A stretch of 64,000 bases of DNA from Bradyrhizobium sp. SK17 (lineage in GTDB: Bacteria; Pseudomonadota; Alphaproteobacteria; Rhizobiales; Xanthobacteraceae). The notes beneath the pieces were generated by a model, which did not search any database, had not been told where the DNA came from, and was given only the letters and a program-made list of their open reading frames with translations. This document shows, piece after piece, positions 49,985 through 58,587 of this stretch (its first letter is position 1; each line of letters starts with the position of its first letter). A program made the translations under genes and the position numbers. The DNA is taken from the NCBI RefSeq assembly GCF_002831585.1, contig NZ_CP025113.1:7207001-7271000 (forward strand), written 5' to 3'.

Positions 49985-50689
49985 TCAGATCGACCGCATC
50001 AATCCGCCATCGACGCGGATGTTCTGGCCGGTGATGTAGCCCGCGCCGTCGGAGACGAGGAAGGCGATGGTCGCGGCGATCTCCTCCGCCTTGCCGTAGC
50101 GCTTCATCGGCACGCTGTCGCGGCGTTCGCCGGTTTCCGGCAGGCTGTCGATCCAGCCCGGCAGCACGTTGTTCATGCGGACATTGCTGGCGGCGTAGCT
50201 GTCGGTGAACAGTTTGGTGAACGCGGCGAGCCCGGCGCGGAACACGGCCGACGTCGGAAACATCGCGCTCGGCTCGAACGCCCAGGCGGTGGAGATGTTG
50301 ACGATCGCCCCCGACTTCTGCGCCTGCATGTGAGGCGCGACCAGACGCGTCGGGCGGATCACGTTCATCAGATACACGTCAAGGCCGGTGTGCCACTGCT
50401 CATCGGTCAGTTCTAAGACGCCGGCGCGCGGGCCATGCCCGGCGCTGTTGACCAGGGCGTCAATGCGGCCCCAGCGCGCCATCACGCCGTCGACGGCGCG
50501 CTTCAGATCGTCGTTCGACTGGTTCGAACCGGTGAAGCCGATGCCGCCGAGTTCGCCGGCCAGCGCCTCGCCCTTGCCGGACGACGACAGGATCGCGACG
50601 CGAAACCCATCGGCGGCCAACCGCCGCGCCGCCGCCGCGCCCATGCCGCTGCCGCCCGCGGTGACGAGTGCGACCTTCTCCGAAGCCAT
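49985..50689 (-). CDS. SDR-family oxidoreductase with atypical active site
   Basis: The 234-residue protein has the Rossmann cofactor motif TAGGSGMG (residues 10-17), NSAGHG and the terminal YITGQNIRVDGGLMRSI of short-chain dehydrogenases. The active-site region reads STAWAFEPSAMFPTSAVFRAGLAAF, where the catalytic Ser is present but the YxxxK pair is missing. The ATG at 50689 (MASEKVALV) is chosen because it starts the Rossmann strand; a longer frame to 50935 is not SDR-like. Function is unknown; it may be a non-classical SDR or a binding protein. Confidence 0.8.
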   Translation of the reverse strand: MASEKVALVTAGGSGMGAAAARRLAADGFRVAILSSSGKGEALAGELGGIGFTGSNQSNDDLKRAVDGVMARWGRIDALVNSAGHGPRAGVLELTDEQWHTGLDVYLMNVIRPTRLVAPHMQAQKSGAIVNISTAWAFEPSAMFPTSAVFRAGLAAFTKLFTDSYAASNVRMNNVLPGWIDSLPETGERRDSVPMKRYGKAEEIAATIAFLVSDGAGYITGQNIRVDGGLMRSI

Positions 50690-50765
50690 GATCTGATATC
50701 CCTGTTGATGACGAAACCAACATCTATCATCAGGAATTGCGCGGCGCGACACCCGGCGAGCGGAG

Positions 50766-50960
50766 CTACTTGCGGAACACCTGCTTTGACTCGGCTTCGA
50801 ACCTGGCGACAGGCCGGTCCATCTGCCACAGTTCGATATCGTGATGATCGACAAGACGGCTGGCCGACGTGATCGCCGCATCGTCGTCGCTGCAATCCAT
50901 GTTGACGACGCCGATCGATCGGCTGTGCGGTCCAACGATATAGGCGCGATAGGTCGTCAT
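50766..50960 (-). CDS. Small hypothetical protein (64 residues)
   Basis: The ATG at 50960 (MTTYRAYIVGPHSRSIGVVN) has GGAGAACGAAG just upstream. The product is hydrophilic with an alternating pattern suggesting a small beta-alpha fold (YRAYIVGPHSRSIGVVNMDC, then DDDAAITSASRLVDHHDIELWQ), and no membrane segment. Similar short proteins are common in Bradyrhizobium, but I cannot assign a function. It lies between the SDR gene and a receiver-domain gene on the same strand. Confidence 0.65.
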   Translation of the reverse strand: MTTYRAYIVGPHSRSIGVVNMDCSDDDAAITSASRLVDHHDIELWQMDRPVARFEAESKQVFRK

Positions 50961-51123
50961 CTTCGTTCTCCGGCTGCCGCGGATGTCGTCCGCAGGAATA
51001 CCCGGCGCGAACATGAGCACGAGCGCGTATGAATGCGAGATGGGTTGCTTCGTGATCTTATAGAGATGGAATAAGCGCCTGCTGCGTACCCTGGCACCAC
51101 GCAAGGGGCCGATCAAAAGGCGC

Positions 51124-51507
51124 TCAGGCCTGTGCGCCGCCCTTGACCAGCTTCGCCACGGCCGCGACCAGTTCGTCCGGCGAGAACGGCTTGTTCAACA
51201 GCACGCTATCCGGCACGCCCCGGGTCGGCCACTCGTCGCCGCCGCCGCCGGTGATATAGAGCACCGGGAACGACGGATCGATCTCGCGGGCACCACGCGC
51301 CACACGCCAGCCGTCGAGCCGGCCGAGCAGGCGGATATCGGTGACGAGTGCGCTGTATTTGGTGCGAAACGCCTTCAGCAGCGTCAACGCCTCCTCGCCG
51401 GAGCCCGCGATCGCGGGCTCATAGCCGCCATCCCTCAGGGCGTCCTCGACCATCATCTGAAGATCACGATCGTCTTCGATGACGAGAATGATCGGCGCGT
51501 CTTGCAA
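51124..51507 (-). CDS. Single-domain response regulator receiver protein
   Basis: The 127-residue protein is a bare receiver domain: acidic pocket IEDDRDLQ, phosphorylation site Asp57 in VTDIRLLG, and the conserved Thr/Lys pair LYITGGGG and Lys106 in LLNKPFSPDEL. There is no output domain. Such proteins act by binding partner proteins or by shuttling phosphate between histidine kinases. No kinase gene lies beside it in this window, so its partner is encoded elsewhere. Confidence 0.92.
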   Translation of the reverse strand: MQDAPIILVIEDDRDLQMMVEDALRDGGYEPAIAGSGEEALTLLKAFRTKYSALVTDIRLLGRLDGWRVARGAREIDPSFPVLYITGGGGDEWPTRGVPDSVLLNKPFSPDELVAAVAKLVKGGAQA

Positions 51508-51620
51508 AGCTATCCCCCAGAAATCAGCCGGGTGCGCCCGGCTCAGCGAGCATATGCAACAAGAAAATGGCTACCGTTTGCACGGCGCCACCCAGTAAAA
51601 ATACGGGTATCAGACGCGTC

Positions 51621-52823
51621 CTATTCGTCGGCGAATTCGTCTTCTTCGCTGCCCCCCGCTTTACCCCGCGGAGCCGGCTTTCTGCCGCCAAGCGATCCTG
51701 TGACATAAGGTTCGCGCGTTGCATAGGGGTTACGTCCGCCGCCAGCGCGCGCCGCGACCTCCTCGCCGGAGACGGCGGCCGGCTGGCAGATCAATCGCCG
51801 GCTGGCCCGGCGCATCAGGTCCACATGGATGTGGTCGTAGTGGTAGACATTGGAGCCCGGCGCCAGCACCGTGGTGAAGTGCTGGCAGGCAGCGGCCTGC
51901 ACGTCGCGCAGGAAACCCTGCTCTTCCGGCAAGCCCTTCCAGCCATCCTTCACCGTGATGCGGCGACCGTCGGCGAGCGTGAACGCCGCGATGTCGAGCG
52001 CATTGCCGAAGGCGTGCTCGGAGATATGAGCGTGCGAATTGCCATTCATGCCGCGGCAGGAATAGGCCGAGATCTGCTTGATCTCGACGACGCGCGCACC
52101 GAACCAGCGCTGCGCGGCCGGCTGCACGGAATCGGCGAGCCAGCGCTCGAGCACCGAGACGATCGGACACGCCAGCGTCGCCGCCGGCTTCACCGCAACC
52201 GGGCCGACCGCCATCACCGGATTGCCGCCCGACGGACCGAGCCGTGGCGGCTGCTGCGAATAAGGCGCCGGTGAATACGGCGCGGCCGCGCCCTCACGCT
52301 GCGGATTGGAAGGCAGGCCGGGATAATAGGGTCGCTCGCCGCGCGCATCGAGCGAGCCATCGGGCGGCAGGTCGATCTCGCCCTGCTGCGGTGGCACGCC
52401 GGGCGCCGACAGCGACACCGGCCCGCTCGGCTGACTGCCATAGTTCGGCTGGCCGACGGCCTGATCGGAATATGGCCCCTGCGCGGGCGGCGGGCTCGGC
52501 TGCCGGTTGATCGGCCAACGCGGCTGATTGCCGACCGACGCCGGCGGACGCAGGCTGTCGTCGGCAAATCCGTAAGCTGAACTGGCTTCGCCGAGTGCGG
52601 CGACCTTGAGCGGGAACTCGGCGCCGCAAACGCCGGGGCCGGAGATCGGATCGATGCGGACCAGGTCGGCGCTTTCCTTGACCGCACCGGATTTCAGGCA
52701 TGCGGCCTCAGCCTCGGCCCGCCACGGTTCACGCTCGGCAGTCTGGAACAGACCGCGGCCACAACCAGCCAACGACACAAGGACAAGGGAGCCGACGAGA
52801 TACAAACGAACTCCACGCGTCAT
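51621..52823 (-). CDS. Extensin-like-C domain lipoprotein
   Basis: The 400-residue protein has a signal peptide with lipobox VSLAGC (Cys21), so it should be lipid-anchored. A Pro/Gln/Gly-rich low-complexity region follows (about residues 85-205), then the extensin-like C-terminal domain. This domain is recognisable by ISAYSCRGMNGNSHAHISEHAFGNALDIAAF and by the His-rich HYDHIHVDLM. The domain resembles D-Ala-D-Ala carboxypeptidase/peptidase M15 folds, with histidines that could bind zinc, so a cell-wall function is plausible. The C-terminal tail is charged. Confidence 0.85.
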   Translation of the reverse strand: MTRGVRLYLVGSLVLVSLAGCGRGLFQTAEREPWRAEAEAACLKSGAVKESADLVRIDPISGPGVCGAEFPLKVAALGEASSAYGFADDSLRPPASVGNQPRWPINRQPSPPPAQGPYSDQAVGQPNYGSQPSGPVSLSAPGVPPQQGEIDLPPDGSLDARGERPYYPGLPSNPQREGAAAPYSPAPYSQQPPRLGPSGGNPVMAVGPVAVKPAATLACPIVSVLERWLADSVQPAAQRWFGARVVEIKQISAYSCRGMNGNSHAHISEHAFGNALDIAAFTLADGRRITVKDGWKGLPEEQGFLRDVQAAACQHFTTVLAPGSNVYHYDHIHVDLMRRASRRLICQPAAVSGEEVAARAGGGRNPYATREPYVTGSLGGRKPAPRGKAGGSEEDEFADE

Positions 52824-52942
52824 GGCGCGGAGGTTCTGCGAATTTGATTAAAGACTCTTCAACGCATTTCGACTGAATGATTTCAGGCGTTCTTAACCAT
52901 GCGTTGGAACCGGGCGATGCGTCCTGCGCTGCGATGCCCGCG

Positions 52943-53653
52943 CTATTCGCCGTCGCCGGTTTCGTGACGATACAGGTCAGGCAAAAAATGCTCGAACAAT
53001 CCGACCTCCTCGATGTTGTGCCGTAGCCACGCAAGCCCGTGGGCGTGATCGAAGCCGAAGCGCTGGATCAGCGGATTGATCAACCGCATCCAACCCTCCG
53101 CAGCCCCCACCAGAAGCCGATTTTCATATCGCGTGCCTTCGCTCACGCGGGTGAAGCTGTATTCCATGCACACGACGCCGCGAATACCGTGGACGGTCGG
53201 ATGATGGATGAAGCCGTCTTCATCGAGCTTCTCGATGGTGGTCACGGTATCGACCGCATAGCGCGCGTTGGCGCCGAGATATTCGCGCAACCGGATCCGC
53301 GCGCCCGGACCGATCGAGCCATCAGGCAGCCGTCGCGCGTAGCTTGCATGGACGTGATCGTAAGGATGCCAGGCACGGTAGCGATTGATCCGCTTGTTGC
53401 CGACGATCACATCGCCTTCGAGATGCGAGAACCACCACACCAGCATACGCGGCGTCACGCCTTTGATGATCTGGTGGCGGATCCAGTAGGACAGCCGCCC
53501 GTCGGCCAGCCGCTCGGCGCCGCATTCGGCAGATCCCATCGGCTTCATCGGCCAAGGCACGAGCGAGGGCTCGGCCGGACGCGCGTGGCTCGCCGGATAC
53601 GCCTGATGGTCGCGTTGCTCGGAAGGATCGAGGATCAGGGGCAACGAGGACAT
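52943..53653 (-). CDS. PhlG/phloretin hydrolase-like C-C hydrolase
   Basis: The 236-residue protein matches the DAPG-hydrolase family, which cleaves a carbon-carbon bond of acylated phloroglucinols with a zinc ion. Candidate ligands are His96 or His100 in RAWHPYDHVHASY, Glu124 in RLREYLG, and His212/Glu216 in LRHNIEEVGLFEHFLP, with the HxxxE spacing as in PhlG. A conserved MLVWWFSHLEGD precedes them. The likely substrate is a plant or bacterial phenolic ketone, but the protein is shorter than PhlG, so it could differ. It is divergent from a TetR gene. Confidence 0.75.
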   Translation of the reverse strand: MSSLPLILDPSEQRDHQAYPASHARPAEPSLVPWPMKPMGSAECGAERLADGRLSYWIRHQIIKGVTPRMLVWWFSHLEGDVIVGNKRINRYRAWHPYDHVHASYARRLPDGSIGPGARIRLREYLGANARYAVDTVTTIEKLDEDGFIHHPTVHGIRGVVCMEYSFTRVSEGTRYENRLLVGAAEGWMRLINPLIQRFGFDHAHGLAWLRHNIEEVGLFEHFLPDLYRHETGDGE

Positions 53654-53682
53654 CGCGTCTTGCTCTCGGATTTAAACTATAT

Positions 53683-53732
53683 AGCAACTACTATATCTTT
53701 TTCCAACGATCAAGCAACTGCTATACAGTTGC
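53683..53732. promoter_or_regulatory. Duplicated operator between the PhlG-like and tetR genes
   Basis: The 13-base element AGCAACTACTATA at 53683-53695 recurs as AGCAACTGCTATA at 53713-53725, 30 bases apart, about three helical turns. The second copy is part of a palindrome, GCAACTG-CTATA-CAGTTGC (53714-53732), that ends three bases before the tetR ATG. The first contains ATATAG and CTATAT inverted arms. Both overlap TATA-like -10 boxes of the two divergent genes. Confidence 0.6.
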
Positions 53733-53735
53733 CTC

Positions 53736-54374
53736 ATGAGCGAAAGATCATCCGCACGGCGCGGACCGGCACCAACCAAGCACCTCGACATCCTCTGGAC
53801 GGCAGTCGAGCTGTTCGGCCGGCAGGGCGTCGGACAGACCACCACCCGGCAGATCGCCGCGGCCGCCAACACCACCGAGCGAACGCTGTTCAAGCACTTC
53901 GCCAGCAAGGACAGGCTGGTCGAAGCCGTGATGCGCGAGGCCGTGATTGCGCAACTGGCGCCGGCATCCCTGAACGCGCTGCGTCAGACGATCGGCGAAG
54001 CTCAGGACGATCTGGTGGCCTGGCACCGATCACTGCTGCACGAACGCATGCAGGCGACCGGCAAGGCGACCGAACTCACGCGGCTGCTGCTGGTCGAATT
54101 GCTGCGCGACGAGACCGTGCGCAAGCAATTCGGCAAGCAATGGCAGTCTGCGGCCTGGAAGCCACTCGTCGCACTGTTGGTCAAACTGCAGGGCGAGAAC
54201 AAGCTGCGCACGGACCTCGACGCCGCTGCGCTCGCGCGCATGTTCCTTTCATTGAACGTCGGTCACCTGGTTGGCCGCTTCATCCTCGCGCCCGGGGCAC
54301 GCTGGAACGATGAGCAGGACATCGCGGCGATTGCCGAGCTGTTCGCGCACGGTGCGCGTCCGGCCAATGGCTGA
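53736..54374 (+). CDS. TetR-family regulator
   Basis: The 212-residue protein has a TetR DNA-binding domain, HLDILWTAVELFGRQGVGQTTTRQIAAAANTTERTLFKHFASKDRLVEAV, at residues 16-65. It is transcribed away from the PhlG-like gene and is likely its repressor, released by a phenolic ligand. There is no ribosome binding site before the ATG at 53736, and a TATACA box lies about nine bases upstream, so the mRNA may be leaderless. The effector-binding half does not resemble a well-known ligand class. Confidence 0.9.
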   Translation: MSERSSARRGPAPTKHLDILWTAVELFGRQGVGQTTTRQIAAAANTTERTLFKHFASKDRLVEAVMREAVIAQLAPASLNALRQTIGEAQDDLVAWHRSLLHERMQATGKATELTRLLLVELLRDETVRKQFGKQWQSAAWKPLVALLVKLQGENKLRTDLDAAALARMFLSLNVGHLVGRFILAPGARWNDEQDIAAIAELFAHGARPANG

Positions 54375-54403
54375 ACAGCAACCGTGCGCGGACCTTGTCT
54401 CCA

Positions 54404-57400
54404 TCACCACGTATAGCGGACGACGCCCTTGCCGCCATAGGACGAGGTGACGTCGGAGAATTCGCCTTCGAAGGTGAGTGCTGCCGACCAGCCGCTGGTC
54501 CAGTTCATCGCCGCCGTCGCGGTGGTGAGGACTGCGTCGCTTGCCGGCGCCGCGCCGTTGACGACAAAGGACGCGCCGGGCAGCGACTGGAAGGTCGCGG
54601 CAACGGCGCGATCGGTGTTGTAGTCATGCGCCCAGGCAAGGCGTCCGCGCAGGCTGAGAACACCGTCCTGTAGCGCGATCGAGCGGTCGCTGCGCACGCC
54701 GAGTTCGCTGCGCGTGGCGGTGACGGTCTTCGCCGCATAGGCCAATGCGAAGGCGCTCGAACCGGACAGCACCTGCTCGGCATAGCCGGGCAGATCGTAA
54801 CTCGTGACCTGTCCAGCGGCGTAGGGCGTGAGCGCGAGTTGCCACGGCGTGATGAAGCGATAGCCGCCTTCGATCCGTCCCGACACCGCATTGGCATTGA
54901 ACTGCGCGCGCAGCCGGTCGACGCCGGCGATCGTCACGGTGCGATCGGTGGTGACGTCCTGCCAGCCATAGGCCAGTGCGCCGGAGAGGTAGGCCGGGCC
55001 GAATCCCTGCCGGATGAAGGCGCCGGCCTGGAACAGGTCGGAACGTCCACCGCCGAGCGCGTTGGCCACGGTGAAGTTGGTGCCGCCGCCGGCAAGTGCG
55101 AAGCCCGCGACCGTCTCGGGAGCGATCCGGTAATCCGCACCAACCGCCACACCGAAGATCCGGCTAGCGCTCGAATTCGATCCGGTGACCGTGTTGCCGT
55201 CGGTGTTCTGCCCACCGCCGAAGCCGGCAGCCCAGATGCTCCAGCGCTGCTCGAAGGTCTGCGCCGCCGGCGCCTTGCGGGAGATCGCGGCATAGGCGTC
55301 GCGCGCGCCCTTCGCACCCGACAGGCCGGTCGACGCGTAGCTCATGGCGTCGTCGGCGAATTGCAATGCGCCGCCATTGGCGGCGATGCCGCCGCCGCGG
55401 CCCTCGGCGAAGGGATCGGTCATGACGCCGAGGAACATGTTCATGGCGTCGAACGTGGTCTGCTGCGAGCCGGCGCCGAGTTCACCCGATGCCTGCGTCA
55501 GCCCCGCCGGTGCCAGCGCGCCGAACGCGGCAGCGATGCCACCGGTGCGGCTGAAGGCGCTGGCGATCGCATTGCCGACCGCAGCCTGATTGCCGTTGAG
55601 CTTCGCGGTCGCGGCAAAGTTCAGCGCGAGGTTGAGGTAGACGTTGTTGGCGTCATAGCTCAGGCTGGACGAGAAATTCGATGGCAGGTTGCTGTTGACC
55701 GGACCGCCGAACGTACCGCTGACGCCGCCGGCCGCATTGAGAATGGTGTACTGTTTCTGGAAGGTGTTGCCGGTGAAGGATGCGTTGACCGTGGCGCCGC
55801 CGAGCGTTGCCGCGCCCGTGACATTGGTGCGATCGGAAGCTACCGCCGACACTTCGACGAGATAGGTCGATGCCGCGGTGAAGGTGAGGCTGCCCTGCAC
55901 CGTCAGCGTGCCGATCGAATTGCCCGGTGACAGCGTGCCGCCGTTGATCAGCAGGTTGCCGACGCTGCCATTGCCGCCGAGCGTGCCGCCGGCATTCACG
56001 GTCACCGCATTGCCCAGCGAGCCATTGACCAGGAGCGTGGCGCCGGAGCCGACGGTGGCGCCGTTCTGGTAGCTCTGCGCATCGGTGATCGTCCAGACGC
56101 CGCCCTGCACGTTGAGCACCTCGAAATTGATCACATTCGAGAGCGTGCCGGATCCCGGACCGAACAGGTTGATGGTGTCGGTGCCGACACCACCGTCGAT
56201 CCGGCCTACGATGCTGGAGCCGCCGTAGAGATTGAGCGTATCGTCGCCGCCCTCCATGCTGATCGCGCGTCCGCTGTTGCCGATGATCGTGCCGTAATTG
56301 GAGAGAACGTCATTGCCTTCGCCGGTCTGGATCGCGGCGCCGTCACCGCGGATGAAGCGCGTCGAGCCGGTGCCGGTATAGGTCACGCCGTTGAGCGTGC
56401 CGACCGAACCCGGATCGGGCGTTCCGTTCTGCAACAACGTGACGCCGTTCGGATCGGGAATCGTGCCGTTGCCGATGATCGTGCCGTAATTGACGATCCT
56501 GTCGTTGTCGGCGGCAGTGCCGGTCTTGTTCTCCGAGCGGATCGCGTAACTGTTGTTGCCCACGATGGTGGCACCGGCATAGTTGACCAGATCGAGCGCC
56601 GCCGTGCCGCCGCGTGTATTGTCGGGATTGGAATCGTTGTTGACGACGATGCCTGCCGCGGCGCCGCTGATCAGGCCGTAGTTGCGGATGGTGCCGCCGC
56701 CGATCGCGAGGCCCTCGCTGTTGTTGAGCCGGCCGCCCGCATCATAGCCTTTCGCGCCGGTACCCTGCACCGTGCCATAGTTGGTCAATGTCAGGACGAA
56801 GTCGGTATCGATGCCGTCGCCGTCGCCCCGCGCCGAGGTCGAGTCGATCGCACCTGTGATGGTGCCGTAGTTGATGACGTTGGCGTTGCCGCCGGAGCCG
56901 ACGCCGGCGCCGTCACGGCCGATGATGGTCGCGCCGGCGTAGTTGTTGACGGTGATGTTGCTGCCGACGTCGCCCGAGGTGCCGTTCTTGGCACCCGAGA
57001 TCAGCCCGCCCGCATAGTTGTTGACGGTGCCGGAATGGCCGAGTTGCAGATCGATCGCATCGGCTCCGGGCCGGTCGGCGGGGACCGGCGCCGAGTTGGC
57101 GATGATCTGTCCGTAATTGTCGATCGTGAAGTTCTGTCCGGGACGAATCGCGTCGGCATTGTCGGCGGTGATCAGGCCGCCGGCGCGGTTGGTGATCTGA
57201 ACCGTCGCGCCCGTCGAGGTGAGATTGTCGAAGTCGATCGCCTGGCCGGTCGCCGAGCGGATGGTCCCGGCATTGTCGATCGAGAACCTGCCGGTCGTGG
57301 TGCTGTTGGTCGAGCCGGAGCCGTTGATCTGGATGGCGTCGTCCGCCGACTGGATCGTCGCGCCTGATTTGTTGACGATCGACAGCGAGACGACGTTGTC

Positions 57401-58027
57401 GAGATTGGTGGTGGCACGGATCGCGCGCGAGCCTGCCGTCGTGGTCGCGTCGATCAGGCCCGAATTCGTGATCGTGGTGGTACCGCCGCCGATCCGCATC
57501 ACGTCGCTGCCGGAAGACTTGATCGTACCGCCGCTCTCGTTGGTGATCGAGAACACCGTGGTCTTCGAGGTCGCGTTGACGAAATCGAACACCCGGCCGT
57601 TGCTGGTCGCCTGGATGGTGCCGAAATTGTCGACCGTGACGGTGCCGCTGCTCAGGCCGCCATTGATCCGGAATGCATCGTTGGCCGCGGTGAAGACCGC
57701 GCCGGCATTGTTGATCAGCGTGAGATTGCCGCTGATGGCGCCGGACGAGGTATCGATGCCGCGCGACGTCGCCGAGATCGTGCCGTTATTGGTGATGACG
57801 ACGCCGGGTGATGCGAGGCCGGTCACCCAGCTGATCGCCGTGCCAGTCACCGACAGGCTGCTGCCGGCGGCGACCGAGCCGGTGTCGTTGTTGGAAACGG
57901 TCTGCGCCGTCGTGCTGTTGGGTGGTGTACTGAAACTTGCTGCAAGTGCCGGACAGGAGAACCCCAAAGACGTCGCAGACATAGCCAGCGCAAGCCGGCT
58001 TGCGCGGCTCAAAAACTCGGATTTCAC
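54404..58027 (-). CDS. Autotransporter with beta-helical passenger
   Basis: The 1207-residue protein starts at the GTG at 58027, with GGGGG seven bases upstream, and begins with a signal peptide (KSEFLSRASRLALAMSATSLGFSCPALAASF). Residues about 35-640 contain many repeats of the form ITNSGLIDATT, IDNAGTIRSATG and VNNYAGATIIG, about 20-25 residues each, predicting a right-handed beta-helix. An autochaperone-like part follows. From about residue 925 an autotransporter beta-barrel follows (RWSIWAAGFGGGQNTDGN through VRYTW), ending in Trp as outer-membrane proteins do. It exports the passenger to the cell surface; adhesion is a common role. Confidence 0.92.
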   Translation of the reverse strand: MKSEFLSRASRLALAMSATSLGFSCPALAASFSTPPNSTTAQTVSNNDTGSVAAGSSLSVTGTAISWVTGLASPGVVITNNGTISATSRGIDTSSGAISGNLTLINNAGAVFTAANDAFRINGGLSSGTVTVDNFGTIQATSNGRVFDFVNATSKTTVFSITNESGGTIKSSGSDVMRIGGGTTTITNSGLIDATTTAGSRAIRATTNLDNVVSLSIVNKSGATIQSADDAIQINGSGSTNSTTTGRFSIDNAGTIRSATGQAIDFDNLTSTGATVQITNRAGGLITADNADAIRPGQNFTIDNYGQIIANSAPVPADRPGADAIDLQLGHSGTVNNYAGGLISGAKNGTSGDVGSNITVNNYAGATIIGRDGAGVGSGGNANVINYGTITGAIDSTSARGDGDGIDTDFVLTLTNYGTVQGTGAKGYDAGGRLNNSEGLAIGGGTIRNYGLISGAAAGIVVNNDSNPDNTRGGTAALDLVNYAGATIVGNNSYAIRSENKTGTAADNDRIVNYGTIIGNGTIPDPNGVTLLQNGTPDPGSVGTLNGVTYTGTGSTRFIRGDGAAIQTGEGNDVLSNYGTIIGNSGRAISMEGGDDTLNLYGGSSIVGRIDGGVGTDTINLFGPGSGTLSNVINFEVLNVQGGVWTITDAQSYQNGATVGSGATLLVNGSLGNAVTVNAGGTLGGNGSVGNLLINGGTLSPGNSIGTLTVQGSLTFTAASTYLVEVSAVASDRTNVTGAATLGGATVNASFTGNTFQKQYTILNAAGGVSGTFGGPVNSNLPSNFSSSLSYDANNVYLNLALNFAATAKLNGNQAAVGNAIASAFSRTGGIAAAFGALAPAGLTQASGELGAGSQQTTFDAMNMFLGVMTDPFAEGRGGGIAANGGALQFADDAMSYASTGLSGAKGARDAYAAISRKAPAAQTFEQRWSIWAAGFGGGQNTDGNTVTGSNSSASRIFGVAVGADYRIAPETVAGFALAGGGTNFTVANALGGGRSDLFQAGAFIRQGFGPAYLSGALAYGWQDVTTDRTVTIAGVDRLRAQFNANAVSGRIEGGYRFITPWQLALTPYAAGQVTSYDLPGYAEQVLSGSSAFALAYAAKTVTATRSELGVRSDRSIALQDGVLSLRGRLAWAHDYNTDRAVAATFQSLPGASFVVNGAAPASDAVLTTATAAMNWTSGWSAALTFEGEFSDVTSSYGGKGVVRYTW

Positions 58028-58412
58028 GTAACGCCCCCAGTAACTTATTACCGGGATGACCCGGTCATTGCCGGGCGGCAATCTGGGTAAAGATTGTAAC
58101 AACCTTACAACAAGCTGACAGATTGCCTGCGGCGCAACGACACAGCAACGTCAGGCGTGCGGCGCGGCAAGACGGCAACTGACCGGAGATTCCGACGCGC
58201 GCCGCCGGACATCTCCGCGGCGCTCGCCTCGCCGCGAAATATATTTGCCGCCTCTCCAACATCTTGATCCGATGCCAGTTTGCTTCGGCTATCGCAGCGC
58301 GGCAGAGGCTGCGGACACCGAGCCGGACAGCTAGGCTGACTTTTTCGACCGGGAACTCGTTGCTAGCTTTGGCGTTAATGCGGGCAGCGTTGTGAACCAA
58401 GGGAGCGTCCCA
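58028..58412. other. Gap upstream of the autotransporter and the 31-residue ORF
   Basis: This 385-base gap is a divergent regulatory region for the minus-strand autotransporter and the plus-strand small gene at 58413. I see no other credible gene. Part of it is relatively AT-rich (58085-58130, AAGATTGTAACAACCTTACA). Confidence 0.45.
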
Positions 58413-58508
58413 ATGGATTTCGCGAGTCCTCTGCTGAGCAAGCTGAGCATTGTGGCCGCGTACATCGCGTTCGCCTTTGTCGGCGCCATCATTCTCGGCG
58501 TGTTCTGA
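58413..58508 (+). CDS. 31-residue single-pass membrane micro-protein
   Basis: The ATG at 58413 is preceded by GGGAGCGTCCCA, a usable ribosome binding site. The product starts MDFASPLLSKLSIVAAYIAF and continues AFVGAIILGVF, which is a polar N-terminus and one strong membrane helix. A classic intrinsic terminator begins 25 bases after the stop. Start signal, hydrophobic helix and terminator together make chance unlikely. Small proteins like this often bind larger membrane complexes; the function is unknown. Confidence 0.65.
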   Translation: MDFASPLLSKLSIVAAYIAFAFVGAIILGVF

Positions 58509-58533
58509 CCCATTCGATGAGGCCCTGAAGCCC

Positions 58534-58564
58534 ACGCCCGGCGGCTGTCCCGCCGGGCGTTTTG
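58534..58564 (+). terminator. Rho-independent terminator
   Basis: ACGCCCGGCGG and CCGCCGGGCGT form a perfect eleven-base stem with a five-base loop (CTGTC), followed by TTTTG. It ends the transcript of the small membrane-protein gene at 58413-58508. Confidence 0.88.
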
Positions 58565-58587
58565 CGTGAGCGCGGCGAGAGACCAGC

